Shown: positions 4,932 through 6,145 of the stretch, piece after piece
Numbering within the stretch: position 1 is the stretch's first letter
Layout of the letters: each line of letters starts with the position of its first letter
Origin: Reyranella sp.
GTDB taxonomy: Bacteria; Pseudomonadota; Alphaproteobacteria; Reyranellales; Reyranellaceae
DNA length: 6,145 nucleotides
Direction: 5' to 3'
Assembly (NCBI GenBank): GCA_030681635.1
Contig: JAUXRT010000228.1
Span: 1 to 6,145, forward strand
Translations under genes and position numbers: made by a program
Notes under the pieces: model-generated
The model's input: only the letters and a program-made list of their open reading frames with translations
Told to the model about the DNA's origin: nothing
Database searches by the model: none

Positions 4932-6145
4932 ATGACCACGCTGCGCATCCTGTTCTGGTTCGCCATCGCGGCTGCCGCGATGCTGGGCGCGGTGTGGCTG
5001 GCCGAGCGGCCGGGCACGCTCACCGCCGAATGGCAGGGCTGGCGGCTCGACACCAATGTCGGCGTGGTGCTGATCGCCATCATCGTGCTGATCCTGGTCG
5101 GCGTGGCGGCCTGGCTGCTCTATCGCTGGATCGTCGGTGCGCCTGGCGCCCTGCTCGAAGGCTGGGGCGAGAGCCGCCGCCAGCGCGGCTATCGCGAACT
5201 GACGCAAGGCTTGGCCGCGGTCGCGGCCGGCGACGGCGCCGAGGCGCAGAAGCACGCGCGCAAGGCCGAGCAACTTCTGGCCGAGCCCGCGCTCACCTTG
5301 CTGCTGTCGGCGCAGGCGGCCCAGCTCACCGGCGATCGCGACGGCGCCCGGCGGGCGTTCGACGCCATGCTAAAAGACGACCAGATGGCCTTCCTCGGCC
5401 TGCGCGGGCTGATCGGCCAGTCGCTGCGCGACGGCGACCAGACCAAGGCACTGGCCTATGCCGAGCGCGCCTTCACGCTCCGGCCGCAGACTCCCTGGGT
5501 CGTGCATTCGCTGTTCGACATGCAGGCCCAGGCCGGCCAGTGGAAGGCAGCGCAAGAGACGCTGGACTCGGGCATCCGCCGCAAGGTCGTCGCCGCCGAC
5601 AAGGGCCGCGCGCTAAAAGCGCTGCTGCTGGTCGAGCGCAGCCGCGAGGCCGAGCGCGCTGGGCGCGATACCGACGCCCAGGTGCTGGCCCGCGAGGCCT
5701 TCGGCCTGGCGCCGGAACGCATCGCGGCGACCGCGCGGCTGGCCGAGCTGCAGATCAAGGCCGGCGATGCCAAGCGTGCGGCCAAGACGCTGGAGCGCGG
5801 CTGGGCCGTGGCGCCGCATCCCGACCTGGCCGAGCTTTATCTCAAAGCCTCGGGCGAGTCCGAGCCGCTGAAGCGCATCGGCGTCGTCCGCCGGCTGGTG
5901 ACGCGCAATGCCGACGACATCGAAAGCCACCTCGCCCTGGCCAAGGCCTCGCTCGACGCCGGCCTGTGGGGCGAGGCACGGCGCCAGCTCGAGACGGCGG
6001 GCGGCACCTCACCGCCGGTCCGCGTCTGCCGTCTGATGGCCGAGGTCGAGGAACGCGCCAACGCCGACCAGGCCAAGCTGCACGAGTGGCTGGCCCGCGC
6101 CGCCGTGGCGCCGGCCGATCGTTCCTGGTCCTGCACCGCCTGCGG
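4932..6145 (+). CDS. hemY: HemY N-terminal domain protein with TPR repeats, 3' end cut by the window
   Basis: The frame is open from ATG 4932 to the right edge (404 complete codons). It encodes a HemY-type inner-membrane protein of the proteobacterial heme operon, not the protoporphyrinogen oxidase called HemY in Bacillus. Two membrane helices (about 4-24 and 44-66) flank a short loop with AEWQGWRLDTNVG (32-44), typical of the HemY N-terminal domain. The remainder is a helical TPR-like region, for example DGAEAQKHARKAEQL (101-115), TKALAYAERAFTLRP and GDAKRAAKTLERGWAVAP. The last residues, RSWSCTAC, match the W-x-C-x-x-C end seen near the C-terminus of alphaproteobacterial HemY, so little is probably missing. 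Its biochemical role is not settled. It starts six bases after the mic60 stop and has no clear ribosome binding site, which suggests translational coupling to the gene upstream. Confidence 0.88.
   Translation, partial: MTTLRILFWFAIAAAAMLGAVWLAERPGTLTAEWQGWRLDTNVGVVLIAIIVLILVGVAAWLLYRWIVGAPGALLEGWGESRRQRGYRELTQGLAAVAAGDGAEAQKHARKAEQLLAEPALTLLLSAQAAQLTGDRDGARRAFDAMLKDDQMAFLGLRGLIGQSLRDGDQTKALAYAERAFTLRPQTPWVVHSLFDMQAQAGQWKAAQETLDSGIRRKVVAADKGRALKALLLVERSREAERAGRDTDAQVLAREAFGLAPERIAATARLAELQIKAGDAKRAAKTLERGWAVAPHPDLAELYLKASGESEPLKRIGVVRRLVTRNADDIESHLALAKASLDAGLWGEARRQLETAGGTSPPVRVCRLMAEVEERANADQAKLHEWLARAAVAPADRSWSCTAC

Noticed and set aside
3392..5273. Long minus-strand open frames opposite hemD-mic60-hemY
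   Set aside because: They are low-complexity Ser/Ala/Arg- and Gly/Arg-rich translations with no motif; the plus strand explains the region fully.

Overview
The window is high-GC DNA with a strong G/C bias at third codon positions. It fits an alphaproteobacterium. The evidence is the block hemD - mitofilin/Mic60-like gene - hemY, an argC of the short alphaproteobacterial type (start MTTNKTKVFIDGQHGTTG), and a CCTCACCCTGAGGAGC-type palindromic repeat of the kind scattered through Bradyrhizobium-like and related genomes. I cannot fix the genus from this sequence.

Layout, left to right. (1) The first 53 bases are the 5' end of argC on the minus strand; the gene leaves the window. (2) A 266-base divergent intergenic region separates it from a plus-strand gene for an L-2-amino-thiazoline-4-carboxylate (ATC) hydrolase-family protein (GTG start at 320, good Shine-Dalgarno). 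(3) A 129-base compound palindrome (837-965) lies between the convergent ends of that gene and a minus-strand gene for an exported alpha/beta hydrolase with a C-terminal beta domain. (4) Divergent from the hydrolase, across only 37 bases, is an ogt-type methylated-DNA-protein cysteine methyltransferase. (5) It is followed on the plus strand by the heme/membrane block: hemD (uroporphyrinogen-III synthase), a Mic60/mitofilin-like membrane protein, and hemY, which is cut by the right edge.

The most notable feature is that hemD has no stop codon before the mitofilin-like gene. One uninterrupted frame from 2952 to 4925 encodes a 657-residue HemD-Mic60 fusion. The downstream part keeps its own strong ribosome binding site and ATG (3682-3698), so both a fusion and a free Mic60-like protein could be made. 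Fused HemD/HemX proteins are annotated in betaproteobacteria; this looks like the alphaproteobacterial counterpart, unless a sequencing error removed the stop.

Functionally, the right half links tetrapyrrole synthesis (HemD, HemY) with an inner-membrane, coiled-coil membrane-shaping protein. The left half is a set of unrelated housekeeping or accessory genes: arginine synthesis, thiazoline/cysteine metabolism, an exported esterase/lipase-like enzyme and DNA alkylation repair. I see no tRNA, rRNA, CRISPR array, transposase or phage gene.
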